NCBI RefSeq assembly: GCF_017347605.1
Contig: NZ_AP024484.1
Span: 3,362,501-3,426,500, forward strand
Reading direction: 5' to 3'
DNA from: Prevotella herbatica
GTDB lineage: Bacteria > Bacteroidota > Bacteroidia > Bacteroidales > Bacteroidaceae
DNA: 64,000 nt
Made by a program: the position numbers and the translations under genes. Below are positions 18,235-27,141 of the stretch, in pieces. Each line of letters opens with the position of its first letter. Position 1 is the first letter of the stretch. The notes beneath the pieces are model-generated. The model saw nothing but the letters and a program-made list of their open reading frames with translations. It had not been told where the DNA came from and made no database searches.

Positions 18235-18345
18235 TTTTTTTTAGCTACGTAGCTACGTCATCGCATGAATCCCCTTTAAACAAAGCAATCAGCGATAAAG
18301 AAGTATGTATTTAAGCTACGACAAGCTACGTTCTAGCTACGTCAT
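18235..18345 (+). repeat. AGCTACG-cluster repeat, left copy of inverted pair
   Basis: A block of about 110 bp with five AGCTACG heptamers and a central CCTTTAAACAAAG. It matches the block at 20814-20921 in reverse complement, best at both ends, with a diverged middle of equal length. Confidence 0.75.
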
Positions 18346-18418
18346 AAATTGCGTTATTACGATGAAACGCAAAATAAGAAGTAATATTAAAGTGATTTTA
18401 TTTGAATATTTAGCGCAG

Positions 18419-18607
18419 CTATTTTTGGTTTAGCCTATAAGAGTAATACCATAGAGTAACGCAAATTAATATTTTAATCCAAAATATTACTGTATGATAA
18501 TCATAATTGCTGATAAAGGATGTTTGTACAAATAGTGCGATGCCTATACCACAAAACCTTCTAGAAAGATAATTCGAGTTATTAATTACAGCCATTTGTC
18601 TTTTCAT
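18419..18607 (-). CDS. Possible small membrane protein
   Basis: A 62-residue frame beginning 35 nt downstream of the TraB-like gene on the same strand. It has a hydrophobic stretch near residues 42-56 (IFWIKILICVTLWYYSY) and a basic N-terminus. I recognise no family. It could be a small membrane protein cotranscribed with the TraB-like gene, or a chance frame in AT-rich DNA; there is no independent promoter and no recognisable motif. Confidence 0.3.
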   Translation of the reverse strand: MKRQMAVINNSNYLSRRFCGIGIALFVQTSFISNYDYHTVIFWIKILICVTLWYYSYRLNQK

Positions 18608-18642
18608 ATTAATTTATTTTTTCTAATTTGTTCTTACAATCA

Positions 18643-19626
18643 TCAAACAGGTTTTACTGTGTATCCTTGATCACGAAGCATCTTGATGATAGAATATTCT
18701 CCCATCATGTGCCTACAACCAAATGCAAATAAGCAAGCATGGTTAGATATATTTTTTTCGATAATTGGAACCCATTTTTTATTTCTGTCACGTACTAATA
18801 TTTCTTTTTCCTCTTTAGATTCTGGAATTGGTGATTTATCAAAATAACTTTCCATTTTATAATAATCATTTTCTAAATACAAATTAGTTAATTCTTGAAA
18901 AGGATGATCAGGCATTAAATTTAATGCATGAATACATATATAAAGAATATTAACTTGTTTCTTTAAAGAGACTGTATCTAGACCATTGCCGACATTCATA
19001 GATAAATGAAGAAGAGACAACTGGACTGCATCATCATCTAAGGCTATAATTTTAGCTTTAGTTTTGATAGCTTCGTTATATAAAACCTTATCTACCATTT
19101 GTATGCCAGCTCTTTGCTTTACAAATTCCGATAAAGCTATTCGTGAAACCCAATAACTTGGTTTCTTTTTCCAATATTCTGTATCAAACATCTTATCGGC
19201 TAAGTATTTATCAATTTCTCGAAATTCGGCTAGGCTGTCACAAAGACGCTTATAATAAATTCCACGTGGCATCAAATACTTAGGATCTGGATTTCTTATC
19301 CATTTATAAAACAACATATCTGCTGCTTTGTTATGCTTTGGCTTTGGTTCCATCGTTGATTCAAAACCAATAACGTCCGCTTTTTGAAAAACATCTGCAA
19401 GCCCTTTAAATTTAAAGATCTCCTCTTTTGTAAAGTTATAACCATCTCCGTGACATGTTCCAAACAAATAGGATTTCTTTGTTAATCCGTTACCACTTAT
19501 TTCCCAAAGAAAACCAGCCTTATTCGACAACGTATCTGTATTAGTGTTCAAGTTAGTTTGAGCAAATAAGTTGTTTGATATCATTACTAAAATGATTATA
19601 AAACACTTTCTAAAAAACATATTCAT
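18643..19626 (-). CDS. TraB/GumN-family exported protein
   Basis: A 327-residue protein with a signal peptide (IIILVMISNNLFAQ). Family marks of the TraB/PrgY/GumN (Tiki-like) metalloprotease-like fold are present: YLFGTCHGD near residue 53, a later GFEST motif, and the C-terminal FAFGCRHMMGEYSIIKMLRDQGYTV. The first and last motifs hold the conserved His/Gly residues thought to bind metal. Its biochemical role in bacteria is unknown. It is the only well-supported gene in a repeat-rich 4-kb gap and sits between the inverted AGCTACG repeats, so it may have been carried in with them. A second ATG 6 nt inside could be the start. Confidence 0.8.
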   Translation of the reverse strand: MNMFFRKCFIIILVMISNNLFAQTNLNTNTDTLSNKAGFLWEISGNGLTKKSYLFGTCHGDGYNFTKEEIFKFKGLADVFQKADVIGFESTMEPKPKHNKAADMLFYKWIRNPDPKYLMPRGIYYKRLCDSLAEFREIDKYLADKMFDTEYWKKKPSYWVSRIALSEFVKQRAGIQMVDKVLYNEAIKTKAKIIALDDDAVQLSLLHLSMNVGNGLDTVSLKKQVNILYICIHALNLMPDHPFQELTNLYLENDYYKMESYFDKSPIPESKEEKEILVRDRNKKWVPIIEKNISNHACLFAFGCRHMMGEYSIIKMLRDQGYTVKPV

Positions 19627-19777
19627 AATTTTAGGTATATAAGAATTAAATTTTATCTACAATATTAGCATTAATAATCGGTTGTGATTATAACTTTCAA
19701 GTACTATGCACACGCTGAGTTAAAGGAAGTATAGCGGCAAACTTTGTAAGTATGTTCATGGTCTTGTTAAAGTCATC

Positions 19778-20026
19778 CTAAATCGAGGGCAATATAATTA
19801 CCCAGATACCACTAAAGGTTGTGGGAGAAATACTTTTCTCCAAAACATTGAGCAAACTAAATAGTTCAAAGACTTTTTCACTACCCAGAGAGAAGTGACC
19901 ATCATCATATTGTCTTTCAAGTTCATCATAAGTTGTTTCTTCAGGTTTACTTTTTTCAGCAGTTAATTCGTTAACTAATAATACATTAGCAATATCTATG
20001 ATAGTATAGAATTTGCTATTAAAGTA
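19778..20026 (-). pseudogene. Remnant of an unidentified gene
   Basis: An 82-codon open stretch with protein-like composition (for example TTYDELERQYDDGHFSLGSE and KVFELFSLLNVLEKS) ends in TAG at 19778-19780 but has no ATG, and a TAA lies directly upstream in frame. It reads like the C-terminal part of a soluble protein that lost its start. I recognise no family. Confidence 0.4.
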
Positions 20027-20147
20027 TTATGAAATACAAAGATAATATATATTTTTGAATAAGCCCACTAAATTAAATGTTTTTTTATCTACAAAAATGC
20101 GTGACTAAATTCGCACTAAATATAGAGACCATGTAACGACTAGTAAT

Positions 20148-20301
20148 AACGTTTGATCGATGAAATACAAACTTTATATCATAGAAACGCAAACGTTTGA
20201 TCGATACTATGGAAACTTTATATCGTAGGAATGGAAACGTTATGTCGTAGAAACAGATCTGTTTTATCGTAGAAACGAATGTCCTGATTTGCAAAAACAA
20301 A
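20148..20301. repeat. 22-bp tandem repeat, seven degenerate units
   Basis: Seven consecutive 22-mers can be laid out from 20148: units 1-5 begin AAC(G/T)TT, and units 2-6 share a core (A/G)TC(G/A)TAG(A/G)AA, with unit 7 decayed. The period of two helical turns with a repeated core recalls iterons bound by Rep proteins, but no rep gene is present here. Confidence 0.75.
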
Positions 20302-20440
20302 TTAGTGACACAAATGCATAGATTTAAAACAAACGAAACACAATAAACTAAAGTTATTTTAGCAATATGATATGATAGGCTTGATAAATAAGACTACTAT
20401 AATTATGGTAAAATTTTTAATTCTCTACATAGAGTTTTCT

Positions 20441-20697
20441 AAAATAAAGTGTCGAAGTGTCAACATGTTGATTACTAAGCTATTAAACCAAAAATAAGTG
20501 TCGGTGAAGTGTCGGCTAAGTGTCGGTAAATCTTATGTTTGATGGAAGATATGCAAATTCACCATTATTATATAGGCGATTTTATGTTTGATTGATATAA
20601 CGTAGAATTTACCGACACTTAGCCGACACTTCACCGACACTTAAAACAAGTCTAAAGTACTGATTATAAGTTCATTGACTCTTCGACACTTTATTTT
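20441..20697. repeat. 257-bp inverted repeat built of GTGTCGG heptamers
   Basis: Inner arms 20496-20531 and 20607-20642 are perfect 36-bp reverse complements, each with three GTGTCGG. Outer arms 20441-20463 and 20675-20697 match at 22 of 23 positions. The arm-to-arm gaps (32 bp) are equal on both sides, so the whole structure is symmetric around a 75-bp spacer that holds two copies of TTATGTTTGAT. Confidence 0.9.
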
Positions 20698-20813
20698 CAA
20701 AAACGCCTAGTACGCGCGCGTGTAAATTGTTAGTATTTTAATATATTTATCTTGTTATAAAATCACCTCTTATTTTACTTTAAACATCCATTTCTATATG
20801 GAAACACTCTTTC

Positions 20814-20921
20814 ATGACGTAGCTAGAACGTAGCTTGTCGTAGCTAAATGGTCTGTTTAATTTCCACAGTTCTCTTTGTTTAAAGGCTATTCAAGACATG
20901 ACGTAGCTGCGTAGCTAAAAA
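20814..20921 (-). repeat. AGCTACG-cluster repeat, right copy of inverted pair
   Basis: Reverse complement of the block at 18235-18345, with the same five-heptamer layout and the same CCTTTAAACAAAG centre. The two copies enclose about 2.5 kb holding the TraB-like gene and two of the repeat arrays. Confidence 0.75.
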
Positions 20922-20985
20922 CTTAAATTACATAAGGGAAGGCTTTGTAAACTTAGGGAGGAGACTAAATAAATACCAAACATAA

Positions 20986-21104
20986 TTTTATTTTGTATTG
21001 TCTTCGACTTCTTACTTTAACTGCGTTGAAGATAAGGCTACACTCGGGATAACAAAATTAAAACTTGTTTTAATTTTGCTTTTTCGCTCATTTGCACTAC
21101 CTTT
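20986..21104 (+). repeat. 119-nt promoter-type repeat, copy 1 (promoter decayed)
   Basis: Begins TTTTATTTTGTATTG and ends TTTGCACTACCTTT. It contains an A/T hairpin (AAAATTAAAAC/GTTTTAATTTT). The -7 box reads TACCTTTA instead of TACCTTTG, so the promoter is probably weak or dead. Confidence 0.7.
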
Positions 21105-21219
21105 AAATAAGGTAGGCTGCGTCTAAACAAATTTCGACGAACCGAAATATAACCAAATTTATTTGAGGTATATTGAGGTGAGGATGAAATTCACATGATG
21201 TAATAAAAATAAAAGAGAC

Positions 21220-21339
21220 TTTTATTTTGTATTGTTTTCGACTTGCATACTTTAACTACGTTGAAAGTAGGCTGCACTCGGGAGAGCCCCAATTAAAATC
21301 AATTTTAATTTGGACTTTCCACTCGTTTGCACTACCTTT
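21220..21339 (+). repeat. 119-nt promoter-type repeat, copy 2 (active promoter form)
   Basis: Direct repeat of 20986-21104 lying just before the HAD phosphatase gene. It ends in the promoter used by that gene and keeps the same A/T hairpin (AATTAAAAT/ATTTTAATT) upstream of it. Confidence 0.7.
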
Positions 21340-21340
21340 G
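21309..21340 (+). promoter_or_regulatory. Promoter of the HAD phosphatase gene
   Basis: TTTG at 21309-21312 and TACCTTTG at 21333-21340 are separated by exactly 20 nt, a full-consensus Bacteroidales promoter. The expected transcript starts about 10-12 nt before the ATG at 21357. Confidence 0.75.
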
Positions 21341-21356
21341 TCACAAAAAGAGGAAT

Positions 21357-22169
21357 ATGAAATATAAAATGATTGTACTCGACTTAGACGGTACTTTGAC
21401 TAACGAGAAAAAGAAGATAACTCCGAAGACAAAGGAAGCTCTGATGCGTGCACAAGAAAACGGAATAAAAGTTGTTTTGGCTTCAGGAAGACCTACTTAT
21501 GGCATTACTGCCCTAGCAGATGAACTGAACCTGAAAGAATATGGTGGTTACATATTGGCTTTCAATGGTGGAAAGATTATTAGCTGCAAAGATATGAATG
21601 TGGTCTTTGAACAAATCCTTGACGAGAATCTTGTCCCAAAGCTATACGAAACTGCTACAAATAACAATATGCCTATTCTTACATATCAAGGCGAAAGCAT
21701 CGCTACTAGCAAAAAAGATGATCAATACGTTGCTTACGAGGCTTTTATAAACCAGATGCCTGTTATACAATATGATGACTTTCTTGGACAAGTTGTTTAC
21801 CCGATTAATAAATGCCTTATCGTGGGAGAACCTACCCTACTTCACAAATTGGAATTAAAACTGGCAAAGGAAGTTGAAGGCAAGATGAATATATATCGTT
21901 CGGCTACCTGCTTCCTTGAATGTGTACCTCTCGGAATAGATAAAGCTAAATCACTCGACAGACTAATCAAAACGCTTGACATCAAAAAAGAAGAGATTAT
22001 TGCTTGCGGTGACGGATATAACGACCTTAGCATGATTGAATTTGCTGGTCTGGGTGTTGCTATGGCAAATGCAGCTGAAGATATACAAGCCAAGGCAGAC
22101 TTCATCACTTATTCAAACGAGGAAGATGGTGTGGCACATGTTATTGACAAATTCATATTTGGTGAATAG
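21357..22169 (+). CDS. Cof-type HAD-superfamily phosphatase
   Basis: A 270-residue HAD hydrolase of the Cof/YidA type (subclass IIB cap). Motif I DLDGTLT at the N-terminus holds the nucleophilic Asp; motif II is LASGR, the motif III lysine lies near DKAKSLDRL, and motif IV is CGDGYNDLSMIEFAG. Such enzymes remove phosphate from sugar phosphates or cofactors; the substrate cannot be read from sequence. The start at 21357 is chosen because an upstream ATG would begin ahead of the probable transcript start. It is a single gene ending in a hairpin terminator. Confidence 0.9.
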   Translation: MKYKMIVLDLDGTLTNEKKKITPKTKEALMRAQENGIKVVLASGRPTYGITALADELNLKEYGGYILAFNGGKIISCKDMNVVFEQILDENLVPKLYETATNNNMPILTYQGESIATSKKDDQYVAYEAFINQMPVIQYDDFLGQVVYPINKCLIVGEPTLLHKLELKLAKEVEGKMNIYRSATCFLECVPLGIDKAKSLDRLIKTLDIKKEEIIACGDGYNDLSMIEFAGLGVAMANAAEDIQAKADFITYSNEEDGVAHVIDKFIFGE

Positions 22170-22186
22170 TAGACTATACAATATAT

Positions 22187-22217
22187 AAAAAGGCGAGTTT
22201 TACACTCGCGTTTTTTA
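22187..22217. terminator. Bidirectional terminator
   Basis: GCGAG/CTCGC hairpin with an A run before and a T run after, serving the convergent HAD gene and the acetylesterase gene. Confidence 0.8.
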
Positions 22218-22219
22218 GT

Positions 22220-23212
22220 TTATTGAATTTGTACAGAACTGTATTTATCTATTTCAACTTTCACACCTTTTGGTATTTTAGGAGTTTTCCATGTCCCGTC
22301 AAGAACCAATATTTTATAAGTTCTTCCAGAATGTAAAGCGTTTATTGCCTCCTGTAAAGTGAGATGATTACCACGACCTTGCGTAGACACAACAGAATCA
22401 TAATGCCTAATGTAAGGTTTGAGTTCAGGAATAACCTCACCAATTGCATCTGCCAATGCTCCAGCAACAACTCTTGCTCCATATATATTGTAATGTGTAT
22501 TGTCTTTCCTTCCTTTTGGAATAGCAGCACACTCATCAGGTTTCAACCACATGTGAAGATAACGACTACCCTGTATGCCATATTGTTGTTCTATCCTTGT
22601 TGTTATGGCATTGGCATCAACATAAGCTACATTTAGTCTACGAGCCACATTAGACGCCGATAGCCTGTATTTTCCGTGAGTGTCTACAAGAGTATCACTA
22701 TTTATCTTTTCATCGCCATAGGCAACGCTGCGCAAAGCCTCATCTTCAGTAACCGTGTCAACGACATTATAAAAAGATCTGCGTGCAACAGGACTCATCA
22801 ATATTGGTGTAGCACCCTTTGCTCTTGTCTCATTAACATATCGTTCCAAGTTTGCATCAAATGTTGTACCTGGATCTGTATGACGATCAGGTGAAGGCTT
22901 TGAATCATTATGTCCGAACTGAATAACAACGTAATCGCCAGGTTTGAGTTCATCAAGCACCTTCTGCCATCTCCCCTCATCAATGAAACTCTTGCTTGAA
23001 CGACCGTTTACAGCATGATTGCTCACAGTAACGTCTTCAGTGAAGAATCCTTGCAGAACCATGCCCCATCCACGTTCTGGATTGTTTTGGAAATCGCTTT
23101 TCTCAGCAGCTGTAGAGTCACCTATTATATATATAACAGGATGATGATTATCTGCCGACATCATCACCATAAGAATAGCAAACAGGAATAATAATTTTAT
23201 GATTCGTTTCAT
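22220..23212 (-). CDS. SGNH-hydrolase, rhamnogalacturonan acetylesterase-like
   Basis: A 330-residue exported esterase. The start at 23212 gives a good signal peptide (MKRIIKLLFLFAILMVMMS); the longer frame adds 15 unlikely residues. Catalytic blocks of the GDSL/SGNH family are visible: IIGDSTAAEK (nucleophile Ser), the Gly block NHAVNGRSSKSF, QFGHNDSKPS (Asn) and DNTHYNIYGA (Asp and His). The RhgT/YesT-like layout suggests removal of acetyl groups from pectic polysaccharides. It lies downstream of hisS but with a 70-bp gap, and is functionally linked in theme with uxaB in this window. Confidence 0.85.
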   Translation of the reverse strand: MKRIIKLLFLFAILMVMMSADNHHPVIYIIGDSTAAEKSDFQNNPERGWGMVLQGFFTEDVTVSNHAVNGRSSKSFIDEGRWQKVLDELKPGDYVVIQFGHNDSKPSPDRHTDPGTTFDANLERYVNETRAKGATPILMSPVARRSFYNVVDTVTEDEALRSVAYGDEKINSDTLVDTHGKYRLSASNVARRLNVAYVDANAITTRIEQQYGIQGSRYLHMWLKPDECAAIPKGRKDNTHYNIYGARVVAGALADAIGEVIPELKPYIRHYDSVVSTQGRGNHLTLQEAINALHSGRTYKILVLDGTWKTPKIPKGVKVEIDKYSSVQIQ

Positions 23213-23281
23213 AGTATACAGTTTGTTTAAAAAGTATGGGTAGCGAAAAGAATCCACTACCCATTATTTTATGTAATCAAA

Positions 23282-24646
23282 TTATTTAGTTACAATAGCG
23301 ATAAGTTCATCAGGAGTAACCATAGTCTGCTCTCCTGTCGCCATGTTCTTAAGAGTTAATTTACCCTCATTGATTTCATTCTCACCAGCAAGCGCAACAA
23401 AAGGAATATTCTTCGCATTTGCATAGCCCATCTGCTTCTTCATCTTTGCGCTATCAGGATACATCTCTGTTCTGATACCAGCCTTACGAGCCTTTGTTAC
23501 AGAAGGCAGACAATATGCTGTTTCCTTTTCACCAAAGTTAATGAAAAGAAGTTGGGTTGAGTTTACTGCTTCCTTAGGATATAAGTCAAGTTCGTTCAAG
23601 ACATCATATATTCTGTCTGCGCCGAAAGAAATACCTACACCGCTAAGTCCTGGCATACCGAATATACCAGTAAGGTTGTCATATCGCCCACCACCAGTGA
23701 TACTTCCCATAGGAGTATCAAGAGCTTTAACCTCGAAAATGGCACCAGTATAGTAATTCAAACCACGGGCAAGAGTAAGATCCAACTCGATTTCATTATC
23801 AAGGCCAGTCTTCTCTAATGCATCAAGAATGAAACGAGTTTCCTCAACACCTTTGACTCCGATCTCAGAATCAGCAAGAATCTTACCTATAACATCAAGC
23901 TTCTCACTATTAGAGCCACTCAAAGAAATTATAGGCTGCAACTTCTCAATTGCTTCGTCAGGAATGCCATCCTCTTTAAGTTCAGCATTTACACTCTCAA
24001 GTCCAATCTTATCCAACTTGTCTATGGCTACAGTGATATCAACTATCTTGTCAGCCTCACCGATGATTTCAGCTATACCTGTAAGGATCTTGCGGTTGTT
24101 GATCTTTATCTGAACTCTTACGCCGAATTTAGTAAATACAGTATCAACAATCTGCATCAATTCAACCTCATTAAGAAGAGAATCTGAACCTACAACATCA
24201 GCATCACACTGATAGAATTCACGATATCTGCCCTTCTGAGGACGATCAGCACGCCATACTGGCTGAATCTGATAACGCTTGAAAGGTAGTTGCAATTCTT
24301 CACGATGCATAACCACATAACGTGCGAAAGGAACAGTCAAGTCGTAGCGCAATCCCTTTTCACAAAGTTTTGCTGCCAGATGAAGTGAATTTCTCTCGTG
24401 CAATTCATCATCTGATACCTTATTCATGAAGTCACCTGAATTAAGCACCTTGAAAAGCAACTTGTCACCCTCTTCTCCATATTTTCCCATAAGAGTTTGG
24501 AGAGTTTCCATTGCCGGTGTTTCTATCTGCTGAAAACCATAAAGGGCGTAAACGTCCTTTATGGTATTAAAAATATAATTTCTCTTAGCCATTTCCATAG
24601 GCCCGAAGTCACGGGTTCCCTTTGGAATGGAAGGTTTCTGTGCCAT
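23282..24646 (-). CDS. hisS: Histidyl-tRNA synthetase
   Basis: A 454-residue class II aminoacyl-tRNA synthetase that charges tRNA-His. The N-terminus has PKGTRDFGP, motif 2 is near [25 protein letters not shown], the histidine-specific loop is [15 protein letters not shown], and motif 3 is GGGRYDNL with [11 protein letters not shown]. The C-terminal anticodon-binding domain follows. Length is normal. It begins 11 nt after the purA stop and is probably in one transcript with fur and purA. Confidence 0.97.
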   Translation of the reverse strand: MAQKPSIPKGTRDFGPMEMAKRNYIFNTIKDVYALYGFQQIETPAMETLQTLMGKYGEEGDKLLFKVLNSGDFMNKVSDDELHERNSLHLAAKLCEKGLRYDLTVPFARYVVMHREELQLPFKRYQIQPVWRADRPQKGRYREFYQCDADVVGSDSLLNEVELMQIVDTVFTKFGVRVQIKINNRKILTGIAEIIGEADKIVDITVAIDKLDKIGLESVNAELKEDGIPDEAIEKLQPIISLSGSNSEKLDVIGKILADSEIGVKGVEETRFILDALEKTGLDNEIELDLTLARGLNYYTGAIFEVKALDTPMGSITGGGRYDNLTGIFGMPGLSGVGISFGADRIYDVLNELDLYPKEAVNSTQLLFINFGEKETAYCLPSVTKARKAGIRTEMYPDSAKMKKQMGYANAKNIPFVALAGENEINEGKLTLKNMATGEQTMVTPDELIAIVTK

Positions 24647-24657
24647 ATAATATTTAT

Positions 24658-25935
24658 TTATAATACAATTGTCTGATCTCTGTCAGGACCTATTGAAACT
24701 ACCTTGATAGGAGTTTCGAGGAATTCTGCAAGGAACTTGATATAATTAGCGAATGCTTCTGGGAATTGCTTCTTATCAGTAAACTTAGTCATATCTGTCT
24801 TCCAACCTGGAAGTTCCTTGTATACAGGTGTAACAGCATCAATCTCGTATGGTAATTCTTCTGTTACTGTACCGTCAGGCAACTTGTAACCAACGCATGC
24901 CTTGATCGTATCGAAAGTATCAAGAACATCGCTCTTCATAAGAATAAGCTTTGTTACACCATTGATCATGATTGAATAGCGTAGCTGAATCAAGTCAACC
25001 CAACCACAACGACGCTCACGACCAGTAACAGCACCATACTCATGACCAAGGTCACGGATAGTCTTGCCTGTCTCGTCAAAAAGTTCTGTTGGGAATGGTC
25101 CTGCACCAACACGTGTGCAATAAGCCTTCATGATACCATAAACATCGCCAATTCTATTAGGACCGATGCCAAGACCGATGCAAGCACCTGCACAAATGGT
25201 ATTTGATGATGTTACAAAAGGATAAGAACCAAAGTCAACATCAAGCATTGTGCCCTGAGCACCTTCGCAAAGGATGTTCTTGCCAGAACGCAATATATTG
25301 TTGATTTCATGCTCTGAATCTACGAATTGGAACTGACGCATATACTCTATGCCCTGCATCCACTTCTTCTCAACTTCCTCAAATCCTTCAAAATCGTTCC
25401 ATCCAAGAGCCTTAAGCATTTTCATGTGGCGCTCTTTATGAGCTGCATATTTCTCTTCGAAGTTGTCAAGAACATCACCTACACGGAGTCCATTACGACT
25501 TACCTTGTCGGTATATGTAGGACCAATTCCTTTACCGGTTGTGCCAACCTTATTCTTACCCTTGGCAGCCTCGTAAGCACGATCAAGAATACGATGTGTA
25601 GGCATGATAAGATGAGCCTTCTTAGAAATGTGCAGACGATCTTTCAATGGATGCCCGCTCTTTTCCAAGTCTACGGCTTCATCCATAAACAAATCAGGAG
25701 CCAAGACTACACCGTTACCGATGATATTCACTTTACCACCCTGGAAGATTCCAGAAGGGATAGAACGGAGAACATATTTCTCTCCTTCGAATTCAAGTGT
25801 ATGACCAGCATTAGGACCACCCTGAAAACGTGCCACTACATCATAGTTTGGCGTTAAGACGTCAACTACCTTACCTTTACCTTCATCGCCCCACTGGAGA
25901 CCGAGCAGGACATCAACTTTTCCTGTTGTGTTCAT
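24658..25935 (-). CDS. purA: Adenylosuccinate synthetase
   Basis: A 425-residue enzyme joining aspartate to IMP with GTP, the first step of AMP synthesis. Signature blocks: [14 protein letters not shown] at the N-terminus, GPNAGHTL, the [11 protein letters not shown] signature, and RCGWVDL further on. Length and motifs are complete. It lies 12 nt downstream of the Fur-family gene and 11 nt upstream of hisS, so the three are likely one operon. Confidence 0.97.
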   Translation of the reverse strand: MNTTGKVDVLLGLQWGDEGKGKVVDVLTPNYDVVARFQGGPNAGHTLEFEGEKYVLRSIPSGIFQGGKVNIIGNGVVLAPDLFMDEAVDLEKSGHPLKDRLHISKKAHLIMPTHRILDRAYEAAKGKNKVGTTGKGIGPTYTDKVSRNGLRVGDVLDNFEEKYAAHKERHMKMLKALGWNDFEGFEEVEKKWMQGIEYMRQFQFVDSEHEINNILRSGKNILCEGAQGTMLDVDFGSYPFVTSSNTICAGACIGLGIGPNRIGDVYGIMKAYCTRVGAGPFPTELFDETGKTIRDLGHEYGAVTGRERRCGWVDLIQLRYSIMINGVTKLILMKSDVLDTFDTIKACVGYKLPDGTVTEELPYEIDAVTPVYKELPGWKTDMTKFTDKKQFPEAFANYIKFLAEFLETPIKVVSIGPDRDQTIVL

Positions 25936-25947
25936 TTTATTTGTAGA

Positions 25948-26433
25948 TTATTGCTTTTTAGACTTATCCGACTTTCGAGTTTTCAGTCTTGCAAGCTTTG
26001 ATTGACATTTACTGCACACACCGTTAACATAAAGCATGAAACTGTCTTTATGAAATCGTCCATATTTAGTTTCGTCTATTGCCTGTTTGATTTCGGGTGA
26101 AATGATCTCTGTTACCTTTCCGCATACGTTGCATACCAAATGTATGTGTCCGCTGTCTATGTATGAAGCTTCATACTTTATACCTTCAGGAAGATGATGT
26201 CTAACGACGAGCCTTAGTTTTAAAAACAGCTTTAGCGTATTGTATAAGGTGGCTCTGCTAACTCTGAAGTTCTTTTTTAATAATTGTTCACTGAGACTTT
26301 CAATGGAAAAGCGTCCTTTCATAGCAAACACAGCGTCGAGAACAGCATATCGTTCCGGAGTCTTGCGGTGCTTGTTTGTTTCTAGATATTTATCTAGAAT
26401 TTCATGAACTGCTTGTATTACCTCTTTTTCCAT
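25948..26433 (-). CDS. Fur-family metal or peroxide-responsive regulator
   Basis: A 161-residue regulator with an N-terminal winged helix (RVSRATLYNTLKLFLKLRLV) and a C-terminal dimerisation domain with GHIHLVCNVCGK and CSKCQSK, the two CxxC pairs of the structural zinc site. The HIH motif is the regulatory metal site of the family. Whether it senses iron, zinc or peroxide is not clear; the tandem rubrerythrins elsewhere in the window make a PerR-like role conceivable. A -7 element lies on the minus strand at 26462-26469 (TAATTTTG). It heads the purA-hisS operon, a frequent arrangement in Bacteroidales as far as I recall. Confidence 0.9.
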   Translation of the reverse strand: MEKEVIQAVHEILDKYLETNKHRKTPERYAVLDAVFAMKGRFSIESLSEQLLKKNFRVSRATLYNTLKLFLKLRLVVRHHLPEGIKYEASYIDSGHIHLVCNVCGKVTEIISPEIKQAIDETKYGRFHKDSFMLYVNGVCSKCQSKLARLKTRKSDKSKKQ

Positions 26434-26514
26434 TAAAACACTTTAGTAACTTAAAGACGCACAAAATTACGAATTTTAAATCAAAATGAAGAATATAACA
26501 ACACTTTTTTGAAT

Positions 26515-27138
26515 TTAAATTTCTACAATGCCCTTTAACGTGACACGTGCTGCTTTTTCAAATGTATCTCCCAATTCCACAAATCTCATTACACTATTGA
26601 GTGCAGTATGCTTCAAACCAGTATTTTCTGCTCGCAGAGCAACAGCTACCTGATCAAGATATTCATCCATTCCTCTGTCATTAGGTTCCTGACCATTCAT
26701 GAAAAGACGTGAAAGAATACTGTAACCACATATTTGATAAACATTGTTGTCTAACGCAATCCATTTATAGGCTACAGCTGGCGCATAAGGTGTATGTTGC
26801 AACAGATTAAATGCTAACATCTCTGCTAGTTCCTGATTGTCGGTCTGCTCCATCCATAAATCAGCCAAGTCTGCTTCAAACTTATCAACTGGCATTATCA
26901 TCGTAGCAAGGATCTTACATTCTCTGATATTCTCCTTAAACAGCGCTATTGCCAAATCGTAGTCTTTGCCATACTCTGCTGCCATGTCACGCAAAGTTGT
27001 GAAAGGAACGCCCCAATTTATCTTGTAGTTTAGCCCTTTCTCACGCATTGACTGTGATGCAGGTCCATTCATTACAAGTCTGAAACTCTGCTTTATATTC
27101 TTTAATTTATCGTTTGTTTCCATATTAATTGAGTTCAT
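26515..27138 (-). CDS. AlkD-like/HEAT-repeat protein (putative DNA alkylation repair family)
   Basis: A 207-residue all-helical protein with repeated helix pairs, such as MSREKGLNYKINWGVPFTTLR-like and DLADLWMEQTDNQELAEMLAFNLL segments. This fits the AlkD-type HEAT-repeat family, whose members include DNA glycosylases for alkylated bases and proteins of unknown role. I cannot confirm the catalytic Asp/Trp set of AlkD, so enzymatic activity is uncertain. It starts 4 nt after the DPP III stop and is clearly co-transcribed with it. Confidence 0.65.
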   Translation of the reverse strand: MNSINMETNDKLKNIKQSFRLVMNGPASQSMREKGLNYKINWGVPFTTLRDMAAEYGKDYDLAIALFKENIRECKILATMIMPVDKFEADLADLWMEQTDNQELAEMLAFNLLQHTPYAPAVAYKWIALDNNVYQICGYSILSRLFMNGQEPNDRGMDEYLDQVAVALRAENTGLKHTALNSVMRFVELGDTFEKAARVTLKGIVEI

Positions 27139-27141
27139 TTA

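Noticed and set aside
18030..18314. Short frames on both strands across the 33-bp repeat giving 11-residue peptide repeats
   Set aside because: The repeat length is a multiple of three, so several frames are open by construction; none has a start context or a non-repeat part that looks like protein.
20085..20300. 71-residue minus-strand frame over the 22-bp repeats
   Set aside because: 22 is not a multiple of three, so the peptide has no unit structure; it is a by-product of the DNA repeat.
17404..21320. Chromosomal replication origin in the gene-poor gap
   Set aside because: Repeat-rich and AT-rich, but no cluster of DnaA boxes (TTATCCACA-like) and no dnaA or dnaN nearby.
25327..25857. 176-residue plus-strand frame opposite purA
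   Set aside because: It is the antisense of a well-supported purA and has no features of its own.
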